In this document: positions 25,218 through 32,746 of the stretch, piece by piece
Position numbering within the stretch: position 1 is the first letter of the stretch
How the letters are laid out: each line of letters opens with the position of its first letter
NCBI GenBank assembly: GCA_017411265.1
Contig: JAFRDL010000145.1
Span: 1 to 48,028, forward strand
Length of the DNA stretch: 48,028 nucleotides
Direction of reading: 5' to 3'
Source: Oscillospiraceae bacterium
GTDB taxonomy: Bacteria; Bacillota; Clostridia; Oscillospirales; Oscillospiraceae
The notes under the pieces: generated by a model
Seen by the model: the letters and a program-made list of their open reading frames with translations, nothing else
The model's database searches: none
Told to the model about the DNA's origin: nothing
Program-made: the position numbers and the translations under genes

Positions 25218-26158
25218 AAAAGATTTTTGTGGTTTTGGAAGGGGAGACCGGGGAGCGGCTTCTGGCCGCCGCCGGCGCTCTGGCGGAGAGTCTGGGCGCT
25301 GCGGCGGAGGCCGTGGTCTTCGGGGAGAGAGACCCCGCCCGCTGCTTCGCCGCCGGCGCCCGGCATGTGTACCTGGTCGCCGGGGCGGAGGACGAGATGG
25401 CAAAGGCGCTTTCGCTCCGCGCGCTGGTGCTCCGGGAAAAGCCGGAGATCGTGCTCCTGCCTTCCACTCTGGAATTCCGGACGGCGGCGCCGATGGCGGC
25501 GGCCATGCTGGAGACCGGACTCACCGCCGACTGCACCGGCCTCTCGCTGACGGACGACGGACTCCTCCGCCAGACCAGGCCCGCTCTGGGCGGAAGCGTG
25601 AGCGCGGACATCCTCTGCGCCGCGGCGCGGCCCCAGATGGCCACGGTACAGGAAAACGCCCTGCCCCCGGCGGTCCCCCGTCCGGTCCGGGACGGGACGG
25701 TGAGCCGGGAGACCTGCCCGGCCGCGCCGGCGATCAGGCTCCTGTCCGCCCTGCCCCGGGAAAACCGGGGACTGTCCCTCCGGGAGGCGAAAGTGATCCT
25801 CTCCGGCGGAAAGGGCGTGGGGAGCCGGGAGGGCTTCGAGAAGCTCCGGAAGCTGGCCGAACGAATCCCCGGCGCGGTGGTGGGCGCATCCCGCGGGGCG
25901 GTCTCCGCCAATCTGGCTCCCTACGAGTGCCAGGTCGGCCTGACTGGAGAGTTCGTCCGCCCGCCGCTGTATATCGCCTTCGGCATCTCCGGGGCGGTGC
26001 AGCACCTGGTGGGCATGCGGAACTCCGGCACCATCATCGCCGTGAACACAGACAAAGACGCGCCGATCTTCGACTATTCCGACGTGGCGATCGTTGCTCC
26101 GTGGGAGTCGGTGGCAGAGGAACTCCTTCTGGCGCTTCAAACGGATACAAGCTGTTGA
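25214..26158 (+). CDS. etfA: electron transfer flavoprotein subunit alpha
   Basis: This 314-residue protein has the ETF alpha layout: an N-terminal Rossmann-like domain (MKKIFVVLEGETGERL, with RALVLREKPEIVLLPSTLEFRT around residue 72) and a C-terminal FAD domain with SGGKGVGSREGF and GISGAVQHLVGMRNSGTIIAVN, then DKDAPIF. It lacks the extra N-terminal ferredoxin-like domain found in some bifurcating ETF alpha chains. The start overlaps the etfB stop by 4 nt, so stoichiometric translation is expected. Its cognate dehydrogenase is probably the FAD/Fe-S pair four genes upstream. Confidence 0.92.
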   Translation: MKKIFVVLEGETGERLLAAAGALAESLGAAAEAVVFGERDPARCFAAGARHVYLVAGAEDEMAKALSLRALVLREKPEIVLLPSTLEFRTAAPMAAAMLETGLTADCTGLSLTDDGLLRQTRPALGGSVSADILCAAARPQMATVQENALPPAVPRPVRDGTVSRETCPAAPAIRLLSALPRENRGLSLREAKVILSGGKGVGSREGFEKLRKLAERIPGAVVGASRGAVSANLAPYECQVGLTGEFVRPPLYIAFGISGAVQHLVGMRNSGTIIAVNTDKDAPIFDYSDVAIVAPWESVAEELLLALQTDTSC

Positions 26159-26173
26159 TAAGGGGGCTTTTTC

Positions 26174-26926
26174 ATGAACGTGAAGGATAAGGTCGTGGCC
26201 GTCACCGGCGGCGCCGGCGGGCTGGGCTCCGCCATGGTGGAAAAGCTGGCGGAAAACGGCGCGGTGGTCTGGATCCTGGACATGCGGGAGGACGCCGCGA
26301 AGGAAAAGGCGGCGGAGTTTACCGCCAAAGGCATGAAGGTCTTCGGCCTGGGCATGGATGTGAGCAAGGAAGAGGACTGGGACCGGGTGGTGAAGACCAT
26401 CGTGGCGGAAAGCGGCCGCCTGGACGTGGTGGTCAACCTGGCCGCCATCAACATCCGCCACAGCGTGGAGACCATGACCATCGAGGAATGGGTCAAAATG
26501 ATGGAGATCAACACGGGCAGCGTGTTCCTCAGCGCCAAGTACGCCATCCCCGTGATGCGCGCCCAGGGCGGCGGGCTCTTTATCAACATCTCCTCCATCT
26601 GCGGCCTGATCGGCCATCTGTACACCACCGAGGCATATACTGCTTCCAAGGGTGCGGTGACGCTGCTTACCAAGGCCATCGCCTCCCGGTACGGCCATGA
26701 GGGGATCCGGGCCAACTCGGTCCACCCCAGCACCATCGACACGCCCTTTGTGACGGCGGTGATGTCCGATCCGGTGAAGCGCAAGCAGCGTCTGGACGAG
26801 GTGCCGCTGGGCCGCTTCGGCACGGTGGACGACGTGGCCAACGCGGTGCTGTACCTGGCCAGCGACGAGGCCTCTTTCGTCAACGGTCTGGCGCTCACGG
26901 TGGACGGCGGCATGACCTGCTACTGA
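26174..26926 (+). CDS. SDR family oxidoreductase
   Basis: This 250-residue classical SDR has TGGAGGLGSA (11-20), Asp36, VNLAA around 87-91, the catalytic Ser in FINISSICG, Tyr155 and Lys159 in YTASKG, and PSTIDTPF after the active site. It shares motif spacing with the SDR at 16098 but is clearly distinct. ATG 26174 follows AAGGGGG. It lies 15 nt after etfA and precedes an MDR gene by 41 nt. In this operon it probably interconverts a polyol or hydroxyacid with its keto form; the substrate is unassigned. Confidence 0.87.
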   Translation: MNVKDKVVAVTGGAGGLGSAMVEKLAENGAVVWILDMREDAAKEKAAEFTAKGMKVFGLGMDVSKEEDWDRVVKTIVAESGRLDVVVNLAAINIRHSVETMTIEEWVKMMEINTGSVFLSAKYAIPVMRAQGGGLFINISSICGLIGHLYTTEAYTASKGAVTLLTKAIASRYGHEGIRANSVHPSTIDTPFVTAVMSDPVKRKQRLDEVPLGRFGTVDDVANAVLYLASDEASFVNGLALTVDGGMTCY

Positions 26927-26967
26927 TCGCCCCGTACGGCTTCGGCGGATCTGTGGAGGATAACAGA

Positions 26968-27981
26968 GTGAACAATCGGCAGATCGTTTTTACCGCGCCC
27001 AACGCGGCGGAATTGCTGGAGGTGCCCATGCCGGTCCCCGGGGAGGGACAGGTGGTGGTCCGCACGGCGGTATCCACCGTCAGCAGCGGCACGGAGCGGG
27101 CCAATCTCTCCGGCGATCCCAACGTCAGCCCCACCCGCATCACCCCGGAGGCGATCTTTCCCCGGTATCCGGGATACAGCCTTTCCGGCGTGGTGGAGAG
27201 CGTAGGGGAGAGGGTCACCGGCCTGGCGCCGGGGGACCGGGTGGCGGTGAACTGGGGCAAGCACGCCCGGTTCGTATGTGTGGACCAGATCAACGTCCAC
27301 CGGATCGAGGACGACAGCGTCTCCTTTTCTGCCGCGGCCCTGGCGTTCATCGCCAGCTTCCCCCTGGCGGCCATCCGCAAATGCCGGCTGGAGATCGGGG
27401 AATCCGCCCTGGTCATGGGCCTGGGCGTCCTGGGCCAGCTGGGAGTCCAGCTCCTCCGGGCCGCCGGCGCCTGCCCGGTGATCGCGGCGGCGCCTTCTCC
27501 GGGCAAGCGGGAGAGGGCTCTGACGCTGGGTGCGGATCTGGCTCTGGACCCCACCGCGGAGGATTTTGCCGCGCGGGTGAAGGAGGCCACCCACGGCGGC
27601 GCCAATGTGGCCCTGGAGGTCACCGGCGCGGGTTCGGCGCTGAACAATGTCCTGGACGGCATGGCGAAAATGGGCCGGGTGGCCCTGCTGGGCTGCACCC
27701 GGGATTCCGATTTCACCGTGGACTATTATCATAAGGTCCACGGTCCGGGGATCTCCCTGATCGGCGCCCATACCAAGGCCCGCCCGGTGTACGAGTCCTC
27801 GCCGGGGCTCTGGACGCACCACGACGACATCACGGCGATCCTCCGGCTGGACGCCGCGGGGCGGATCGATCTGGAGAACTTCGTCCAGGAGGTCCATCCC
27901 CCGGAGGACGCAGAGGCGGTCTACCGCCGGCTGCTTACGGAACGTTCTTTCCCGGTCGTACAATTCGACTGGAGAGAATAG
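26968..27981 (+). CDS. MDR-type dehydrogenase lacking the structural zinc motif
   Basis: This 337-residue medium-chain dehydrogenase has an N-terminal GroES-like domain with VSTVSSGTERANL and PGYSLSGVVESVGERV, then a Rossmann domain with VMGLGVLGQLGVQLLRAAGA and ALEVTGAGSAL. The four-cysteine structural-zinc loop of alcohol dehydrogenases is absent. The SSGTER motif resembles BchC-like and other zinc-free MDR groups. The start is GTG 26968 with TGGAGG 8 nt upstream; GTG 26953 lies directly beside that site. It probably oxidises or reduces a pathway intermediate together with the preceding SDR. Confidence 0.82.
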   Translation: MNNRQIVFTAPNAAELLEVPMPVPGEGQVVVRTAVSTVSSGTERANLSGDPNVSPTRITPEAIFPRYPGYSLSGVVESVGERVTGLAPGDRVAVNWGKHARFVCVDQINVHRIEDDSVSFSAAALAFIASFPLAAIRKCRLEIGESALVMGLGVLGQLGVQLLRAAGACPVIAAAPSPGKRERALTLGADLALDPTAEDFAARVKEATHGGANVALEVTGAGSALNNVLDGMAKMGRVALLGCTRDSDFTVDYYHKVHGPGISLIGAHTKARPVYESSPGLWTHHDDITAILRLDAAGRIDLENFVQEVHPPEDAEAVYRRLLTERSFPVVQFDWRE

Positions 27982-28152
27982 ATGGAATTCAACAAGAAGC
28001 ACTAAAGGAAAGCAAGTTCGAATCTGCGATCGGGGGGGATGCCCATGGGCTGATGGAAACAGCAGCCGAAAGCAAATGAAAAAACGCGTACCGGAAAAGA
28101 AAGAAAAAAGGAAAACACAACTCGAGAGAGTTGAAAAAAAAGGAGGATTATC

Positions 28153-29199
28153 ATGAAAAAACTCATTGCCCTGCTGATGGCTCTGGTGATGGTGTTCGCC
28201 CTGGTCGCCTGCGGCGCCAAAACGGAAGCCCCCGCCGCTGCCGCCCCCGCTGCGGACAGCAATCCCGAAGTCAAGTGGATCTGCGCCCACGGCTATCCCA
28301 ACACCAGTGACGAACAGGAATACCTGGTGTGGATCGCCAACAAGATCTCCGAGGAGACCGGCGGCAAGTTCACTATGACCTGCATCCCCGACGGCCAGTA
28401 CGGCTCTGAGGCCGAGATTGAGGCCCAGTGCGTCAACAACGTCATCCAGTGCACCCTGGGCGAAGGCTCCGCCTGGGCCGACGTGGTCGGCTATCCCGCT
28501 TTGGGCGTGTTCGGCCTGCCCTACCTGTACACTTCCTTCGCCGGCCTGAAGGGCGCTGGCCTGACCGTGGTCAAGGACGAGTGCGAGCGCCTGTTCGAGG
28601 AGAATAACATCGGCCTGAAGGCCTTTGAGCCCTTCTCCGGCGGCCTGCGCGGCGTGTGGACCGTTGACAAGCCCGTTCAGCATCCGGAAGATCTGAAGAA
28701 CATGAAGATCCGCGTGCCCGAGATCAAGCTGTTCGTGGACACCGTGGCCGCCATGGGCGCCAACCCCACCACCATCGCCTGGACCGAAGTCTACACCGCT
28801 CTGTCCCAGGGTGTTGTGGAAGGCCTGGAGATCGACCCCGATACCGGCTACAAGAACAACCTCTGCGAGGTCACCAAGTACTTCGTTGACACCAACCACC
28901 TGGGCTCCCTGAACATCATCTGCGCCAACCTGGACGCCTGGAACGCCCTGCCCAAGGAATATCAGGACATCTTCGAGGCCGCTGTCACTGAGGCTGCTTC
29001 CATGCAGTACGACGTGCGTGAGGCCAACGTGGCCCAGTCTCTGAAGGATATGGAGGCTGCCGGCATGGTGATCAGCCACATGACACCGGAAGAGATCAAC
29101 GTGTTCGTTGAAGCCATGGCGCCCGTGTGGAAGCAGTATGCCGATGACTACGGCGTGGGCGACATCATCGAGAAGCTGGCCGCCGCCGGCGCCGCCTGA
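28153..29199 (+). CDS. TRAP transporter substrate-binding protein (DctP family lipoprotein)
   Basis: This 348-residue extracytoplasmic solute receptor has a lipoprotein signal: hydrophobic residues 4-19 and lipobox ALVAC with Cys20, followed by an Ala/Pro linker. The mature domain has the DctP core MKIRVPEIKLFVDTVAAMG, whose Arg187 matches the carboxylate-binding arginine of the family, then TEVYTALSQGVVEGLEIDP. The ligand is probably an organic acid or other anion. A very strong ribosome site (AAGGAGG) and many preferred codons suggest high expression. The 171-nt gap upstream has an AT-rich purine run and no clear promoter. Permease genes follow. Confidence 0.92.
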   Translation: MKKLIALLMALVMVFALVACGAKTEAPAAAAPAADSNPEVKWICAHGYPNTSDEQEYLVWIANKISEETGGKFTMTCIPDGQYGSEAEIEAQCVNNVIQCTLGEGSAWADVVGYPALGVFGLPYLYTSFAGLKGAGLTVVKDECERLFEENNIGLKAFEPFSGGLRGVWTVDKPVQHPEDLKNMKIRVPEIKLFVDTVAAMGANPTTIAWTEVYTALSQGVVEGLEIDPDTGYKNNLCEVTKYFVDTNHLGSLNIICANLDAWNALPKEYQDIFEAAVTEAASMQYDVREANVAQSLKDMEAAGMVISHMTPEEINVFVEAMAPVWKQYADDYGVGDIIEKLAAAGAA

Positions 29200-29242
29200 T
29201 CTGCCTGAACACAGAGAAACCCAAACCAAAGCAACCACCCAA

Positions 29243-29276
29243 CCGGGGGGCGGAGGGATCCGCCTCCGCCCCCCGG
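29243..29276 (+). promoter_or_regulatory. strong intercistronic hairpin between TRAP receptor and permease genes
   Basis: A perfect 14-bp GC-rich stem (29243-29256 with 29263-29276) closes a 6-nt loop. No T-run follows, so it is not a standard terminator. In binding-protein operons such hairpins often protect the receptor mRNA end or cause partial termination, giving more receptor than permease. Confidence 0.6.
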
Positions 29277-29302
29277 ATCGTTAATCGGAAGGATGGTAGT
29301 TT

Positions 29303-29863
29303 ATGTCTTTTCTGAAGAAATGCGATATGGTCCTGGAAAAGGCCATCGCGATCTTTTGCGTGATCCTGTTCGCTTGCATCGTGCTGGACATCCTTGCGGG
29401 GGTGATCTGGCGCTACGTGCTGAACAACCCCCTCACCTGGTATGAGGAAGTCGCGCGGTTTCTGTCCATCTGGATGATCCTGGTGGGTTCTTCCATGACC
29501 ATACGTATCGACGGACATACCTCCATCGACTTCGTGCAGATGATCATCAAAAACCCCAAAGGCCGCACAATCGCCTATATCGTCACCCGTTTGATCGCGG
29601 CGCTCTCCATGATCCTGATGTTCCCGATCTCCTTGGAGATGATGCGGAAAATGGGCATCGTGATCGCCGGCTCCACCCGGGTGCCCATGTGGGTCGTTTA
29701 CCTGGCCTTCCCCGTGGGCATCGTTTGCATGCTGATCGCCTGGGCATGGAGCATCCCCAAATTCGCGAGGGGAGTCCATGATGAGGCGGTCATCCACCAG
29801 CAGGAGAGGGAACAACTGAAACTTGAGAGTGAGGAGAAAGCGGAGGAGGTGGAAGCGGAATGA
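29303..29863 (+). CDS. TRAP transporter small permease (DctQ family)
   Basis: This 186-residue protein has four predicted membrane segments (about residues 13-35, 47-63, 87-107 and 125-148). It carries the DctQ-type block WRYVLNNPLTWYEEVARFLSIWM and an acidic, charged cytoplasmic C-terminus. It pairs with the large permease to form the sodium-coupled TRAP membrane unit. ATG 29303 follows GGAAGGATG. Its stop overlaps the start of the large permease gene as ATGA, so the two subunits should be made together. Confidence 0.88.
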   Translation: MSFLKKCDMVLEKAIAIFCVILFACIVLDILAGVIWRYVLNNPLTWYEEVARFLSIWMILVGSSMTIRIDGHTSIDFVQMIIKNPKGRTIAYIVTRLIAALSMILMFPISLEMMRKMGIVIAGSTRVPMWVVYLAFPVGIVCMLIAWAWSIPKFARGVHDEAVIHQQEREQLKLESEEKAEEVEAE

Positions 29864-31143
29864 TACCGATTGTCATCGCCTGCCTGTTCTTCTTTATCCT
29901 GATCGGCGTGCCCATTTCCTTCGGCATCCTGCTCTCCGGGCTGGTCGCCGTGTGGGCGACCGGCAGCTTCCCCCTGTACATGGTGGCCCAGCGGTTCGTC
30001 AGCGGAATCAACTCCTTCTCGCTGATGGCCGTGCCCATGTTCATCGTGGCCGGCTCCATCATGTCCAACGGCGGCATCTCCAAGCGAATCATCAACTTCT
30101 GCTCCGCTTTGTTCTCCTGGCTGCGCGGCGGTCTGGCCATCGTCTGCGTGGCGGCCAACATGATCTTCGCCTCCATCTCCGGCTCCGGCACCGCGGCCAT
30201 CAGCGCCATCGGTGGCATGACTGCTCCTTCGCTGGTGGAGAAGGGCTATAAGAAGGGCTTCGTGGGCGCCCTGATCGGCGGCGCCGGGTCCCTGGGCCCG
30301 ATCATCCCCCCCAGCTGCGACATGATCGTTTTCGCCGCCATCACCGGCATGTCCGTGGCCCGGATGTTCGCCGGCGGCATCATCCCCGGTCTGACCCTGG
30401 GCGTGATCTTCATGATCATCTGCTCGCTGTACGCCCGGAAGCACAACATCGACTATGGCGGACGATTCAACGGGAAGAACGTATGGATCGCCTTCAAAGA
30501 CGCTTTCCTGGCGCTGCTGATGCCGGTCATCATCCTGGGCGGCGTGTTCAGCGGCGCGTTCACCGCCACCGAGGCCGGCGCCGTGGCATGCGCCTACGGC
30601 CTGATCGTCGGCAAGTTCGTGTACAAGGAACTCAAGTGGAAGGACCTGTTCCCCGTCTTCAAGAACGCCACGGAGAGCACGGCCCAGGTCATGATGATCC
30701 TGGCGTCCTCCACCGTCTTCGGCTACATCTTCACCGTGGAGAACGTGGGCGAGCATCTCCGGGGCTGGCTCACCAGCACCACCGACAGCACCCTGGTCAT
30801 CATGCTGATGACGGCCGGACTGATGGTCCTGATCGGCTGCTTCATGGAGACCCTGGCGGCCATGCCCGTGGTCCTGCCCATCGTCTACCCTCTGCTCAAG
30901 AGCATGGGCGCCAACATGAACCAGTTCGGCGTCATGTTCTGCCTCTGCACCATCATGGGCGGTCTGACGCCTCCGGTTGGCTGCTATCTGTTCATTTCCG
31001 GCTCGGTGGTAAAGGAGCGAGTCACCAAGATCATACCATGGATGCTGGTCTTTATCGCGGTAGAGATCGCCATCGTGCTGCTGACCGCGTTCTGGGAGCC
31101 CTTCGCCACCTTCCTGCCCAACCTGATGTTCGGCAAGATGTAA
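29860..31143 (+). CDS. TRAP transporter large permease (DctM family)
   Basis: This 427-residue multi-span protein starts IPIVIACLFFFILIGVPISF and has the DctM blocks FASISGSGTAAISAIGG and GGAGSLGPIIPPSCDMIVFA, with the last conserved region GVMFCLCTIMGGLTPPVGCYL. It forms the transport channel that receives ligand from the DctP receptor, driven by sodium. It overlaps dctQ by 4 nt. The two aminotransferase genes and alanine dehydrogenase directly downstream make it likely that the imported compound feeds transamination. Confidence 0.92.
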   Translation: MIPIVIACLFFFILIGVPISFGILLSGLVAVWATGSFPLYMVAQRFVSGINSFSLMAVPMFIVAGSIMSNGGISKRIINFCSALFSWLRGGLAIVCVAANMIFASISGSGTAAISAIGGMTAPSLVEKGYKKGFVGALIGGAGSLGPIIPPSCDMIVFAAITGMSVARMFAGGIIPGLTLGVIFMIICSLYARKHNIDYGGRFNGKNVWIAFKDAFLALLMPVIILGGVFSGAFTATEAGAVACAYGLIVGKFVYKELKWKDLFPVFKNATESTAQVMMILASSTVFGYIFTVENVGEHLRGWLTSTTDSTLVIMLMTAGLMVLIGCFMETLAAMPVVLPIVYPLLKSMGANMNQFGVMFCLCTIMGGLTPPVGCYLFISGSVVKERVTKIIPWMLVFIAVEIAIVLLTAFWEPFATFLPNLMFGKM

Positions 31144-31190
31144 CGGTACTTCTCAGACATTTCTGCGTTCAATAAAAGGAGGAAATAACA

Positions 31191-32603
31191 ATGGCTGCTC
31201 TTTTTGAGCTTGTTCCGAGAGAGACCAAACCCGTTGAGACCTCGAATCGCTGCATAAAGACCCAGATCCCCGTGCCGGAATCCTTCCCGCTGCTCCGGGA
31301 GATGGCAGCCCTGGAACCGGATCTGCAGCTGTTCCAGCCGCCCATCATCTGGCACCACAGCGAGGACGGCTACAAGATCTGCGACCCCTATGGCAACAAG
31401 TGGATCGACTTCTCCTCCTCCATCCTCATCTCCAACGCCGGCCACGGCAACCCGGTGATCTGCGACGCCATCCGCAAGGTGGTGGACAAGCCCATGCTGG
31501 ACGCCTTCAACTTCCCCACGGAGGAGCGTGTAGAGGCGGCCCGGGAGTTCATGAGCGTCTGCCCCATCCCCGACGCCAAGGTCTTCTTTCTCAACTCCGG
31601 TTCCGAGGCGGTGGAGGTGGCGTTCCGCATCATGCGCATCGCCGGCGTGAAAAAGAATCCCAGGAAAAAGGTGATCATCACCTATCAGAACGCGTTCCAC
31701 GGCCGGACTCTGGCCTCCACCATGCTGGGCGGCACGCCGGAGTTCAAGGACTGGATCACCGCCCCCGATCCGGATATCTATCAGGCTCCCTGGCCGGAGA
31801 GCTTCGATTTCGCCTGGGCGGATCCGGAGAGCCCCGAGTACGACGAGGAAAAGATGTTCAACACCTTCCTCGAGACCATCGAGAAGAACAAGATCAACCC
31901 CGATGAGATCTGCGGCGTGTTCATCGAGTCCTTCTTCGCTCCCCTGTGCCACAAGATGCCCGCGTCCTACGCCCAGAAGCTGCGGAAGTTCTGCGACGAG
32001 CACGACATCCTCCTGGGCATGGACGAGATCCAGATCGGCGCCTGCCGGAGCGGCAAATTCTGGTGCTTCGAGAACTACGGCATCGTTCCGGATCTGTTCG
32101 CCTGCGCCAAGGGCGCCAGCGGCTCTCTGCCCATCTCCGCCCTGTACGGCCGCCGGGAGCTGATGGACGTGTTCGGCCCGGGCGGTCATGCCACCACCCA
32201 TTCCGGCGCCCCCGTGGTCGCCGCCGCCGCTGCCGCCAACATCCGCTACCTGCGGGACAACAAGATGTGGGAAGCCGCGGCCGAGAGAGGCAAGATCGTG
32301 GAAGCCCGCTTTGCCGAGTGGAAGAAGCAGTATCCTCACCGGATCGGCTATGCCGGCGGCATCGGCCTGGGTCTGAGCATCCTGTTCGCCAACAAGGCGA
32401 CCCACACCGCCCAGCCGGAGTTCTCCTTCAAGCTGCTGAACAACTGCCTGGATCGCGGTCTGCTGTTCTCCACGCCCAACAACCACTATTCCAACTTCCG
32501 CTTCGTCCCGCCGCTGAACATCCCCATCGACGCTCTCAATGAGGGCCTGGACGTGTTCGCGGAGGCCCTGGCGGTCACCGACAAGGAGATGCCTCCGTAC
32601 TGA
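31191..32603 (+). CDS. class III aminotransferase (first of a tandem pair)
   Basis: This 470-residue PLP enzyme is of the omega-aminotransferase type. It has the N-terminal block YKICDPYGNKWIDFSS, AFHGRTLASTMLGG, the PLP-contact GMDEIQIGACRSGKFW and the Schiff-base Lys307 in CAKGASG. Family members move an amino group from beta- or omega-amino acids, amines or taurine to pyruvate or 2-oxoglutarate. ATG 31191 follows AAAAGGAGGAAAT. The second copy, 143 nt away, aligns without gaps from the first residue to Lys307. The alanine dehydrogenase downstream suggests pyruvate is the amino acceptor. The amino donor is unknown. Confidence 0.88.
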   Translation: MAALFELVPRETKPVETSNRCIKTQIPVPESFPLLREMAALEPDLQLFQPPIIWHHSEDGYKICDPYGNKWIDFSSSILISNAGHGNPVICDAIRKVVDKPMLDAFNFPTEERVEAAREFMSVCPIPDAKVFFLNSGSEAVEVAFRIMRIAGVKKNPRKKVIITYQNAFHGRTLASTMLGGTPEFKDWITAPDPDIYQAPWPESFDFAWADPESPEYDEEKMFNTFLETIEKNKINPDEICGVFIESFFAPLCHKMPASYAQKLRKFCDEHDILLGMDEIQIGACRSGKFWCFENYGIVPDLFACAKGASGSLPISALYGRRELMDVFGPGGHATTHSGAPVVAAAAAANIRYLRDNKMWEAAAERGKIVEARFAEWKKQYPHRIGYAGGIGLGLSILFANKATHTAQPEFSFKLLNNCLDRGLLFSTPNNHYSNFRFVPPLNIPIDALNEGLDVFAEALAVTDKEMPPY

Positions 32604-32628
32604 TCGTTCCTGAATAAGACCCGAAACG

Positions 32629-32660
32629 GCCCGGCAAGTCCCCGAGGGGGCTTGCCGGGC
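32629..32660 (+). promoter_or_regulatory. strong intercistronic hairpin between the two aminotransferase genes
   Basis: A 10-bp GC-rich outer stem (32629-32638 with 32651-32660) continues inward to about 15 bp, with one T-G pair and a GA tip. No T-run follows. It probably protects upstream mRNA or tunes the ratio of the two paralogues rather than terminating fully. A weaker GGGGA/TCCCC hairpin follows at 32678-32693. Confidence 0.55.
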
Positions 32661-32746
32661 GAACAGAAAAGCCTGAAGGGGAGCGCTTTCCCCGCCTTAC
32701 GACGAAAACAACGCCCCGGTATTTAAAATAAAAGGAGAGGTTGCCT

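Noticed and set aside
27982..28005. Seven-codon frame directly after the MDR stop
   Set aside because: Too short, no ribosome site of its own and no family match. The surrounding 171-nt gap shows only an AT-rich purine run and a small CAACTC/GAGTTG hairpin.
32697..32729. Promoter for the second aminotransferase (TAAAAT at 32724)
   Set aside because: No -35 at acceptable spacing; the nearest TTACGA is 21 nt away.
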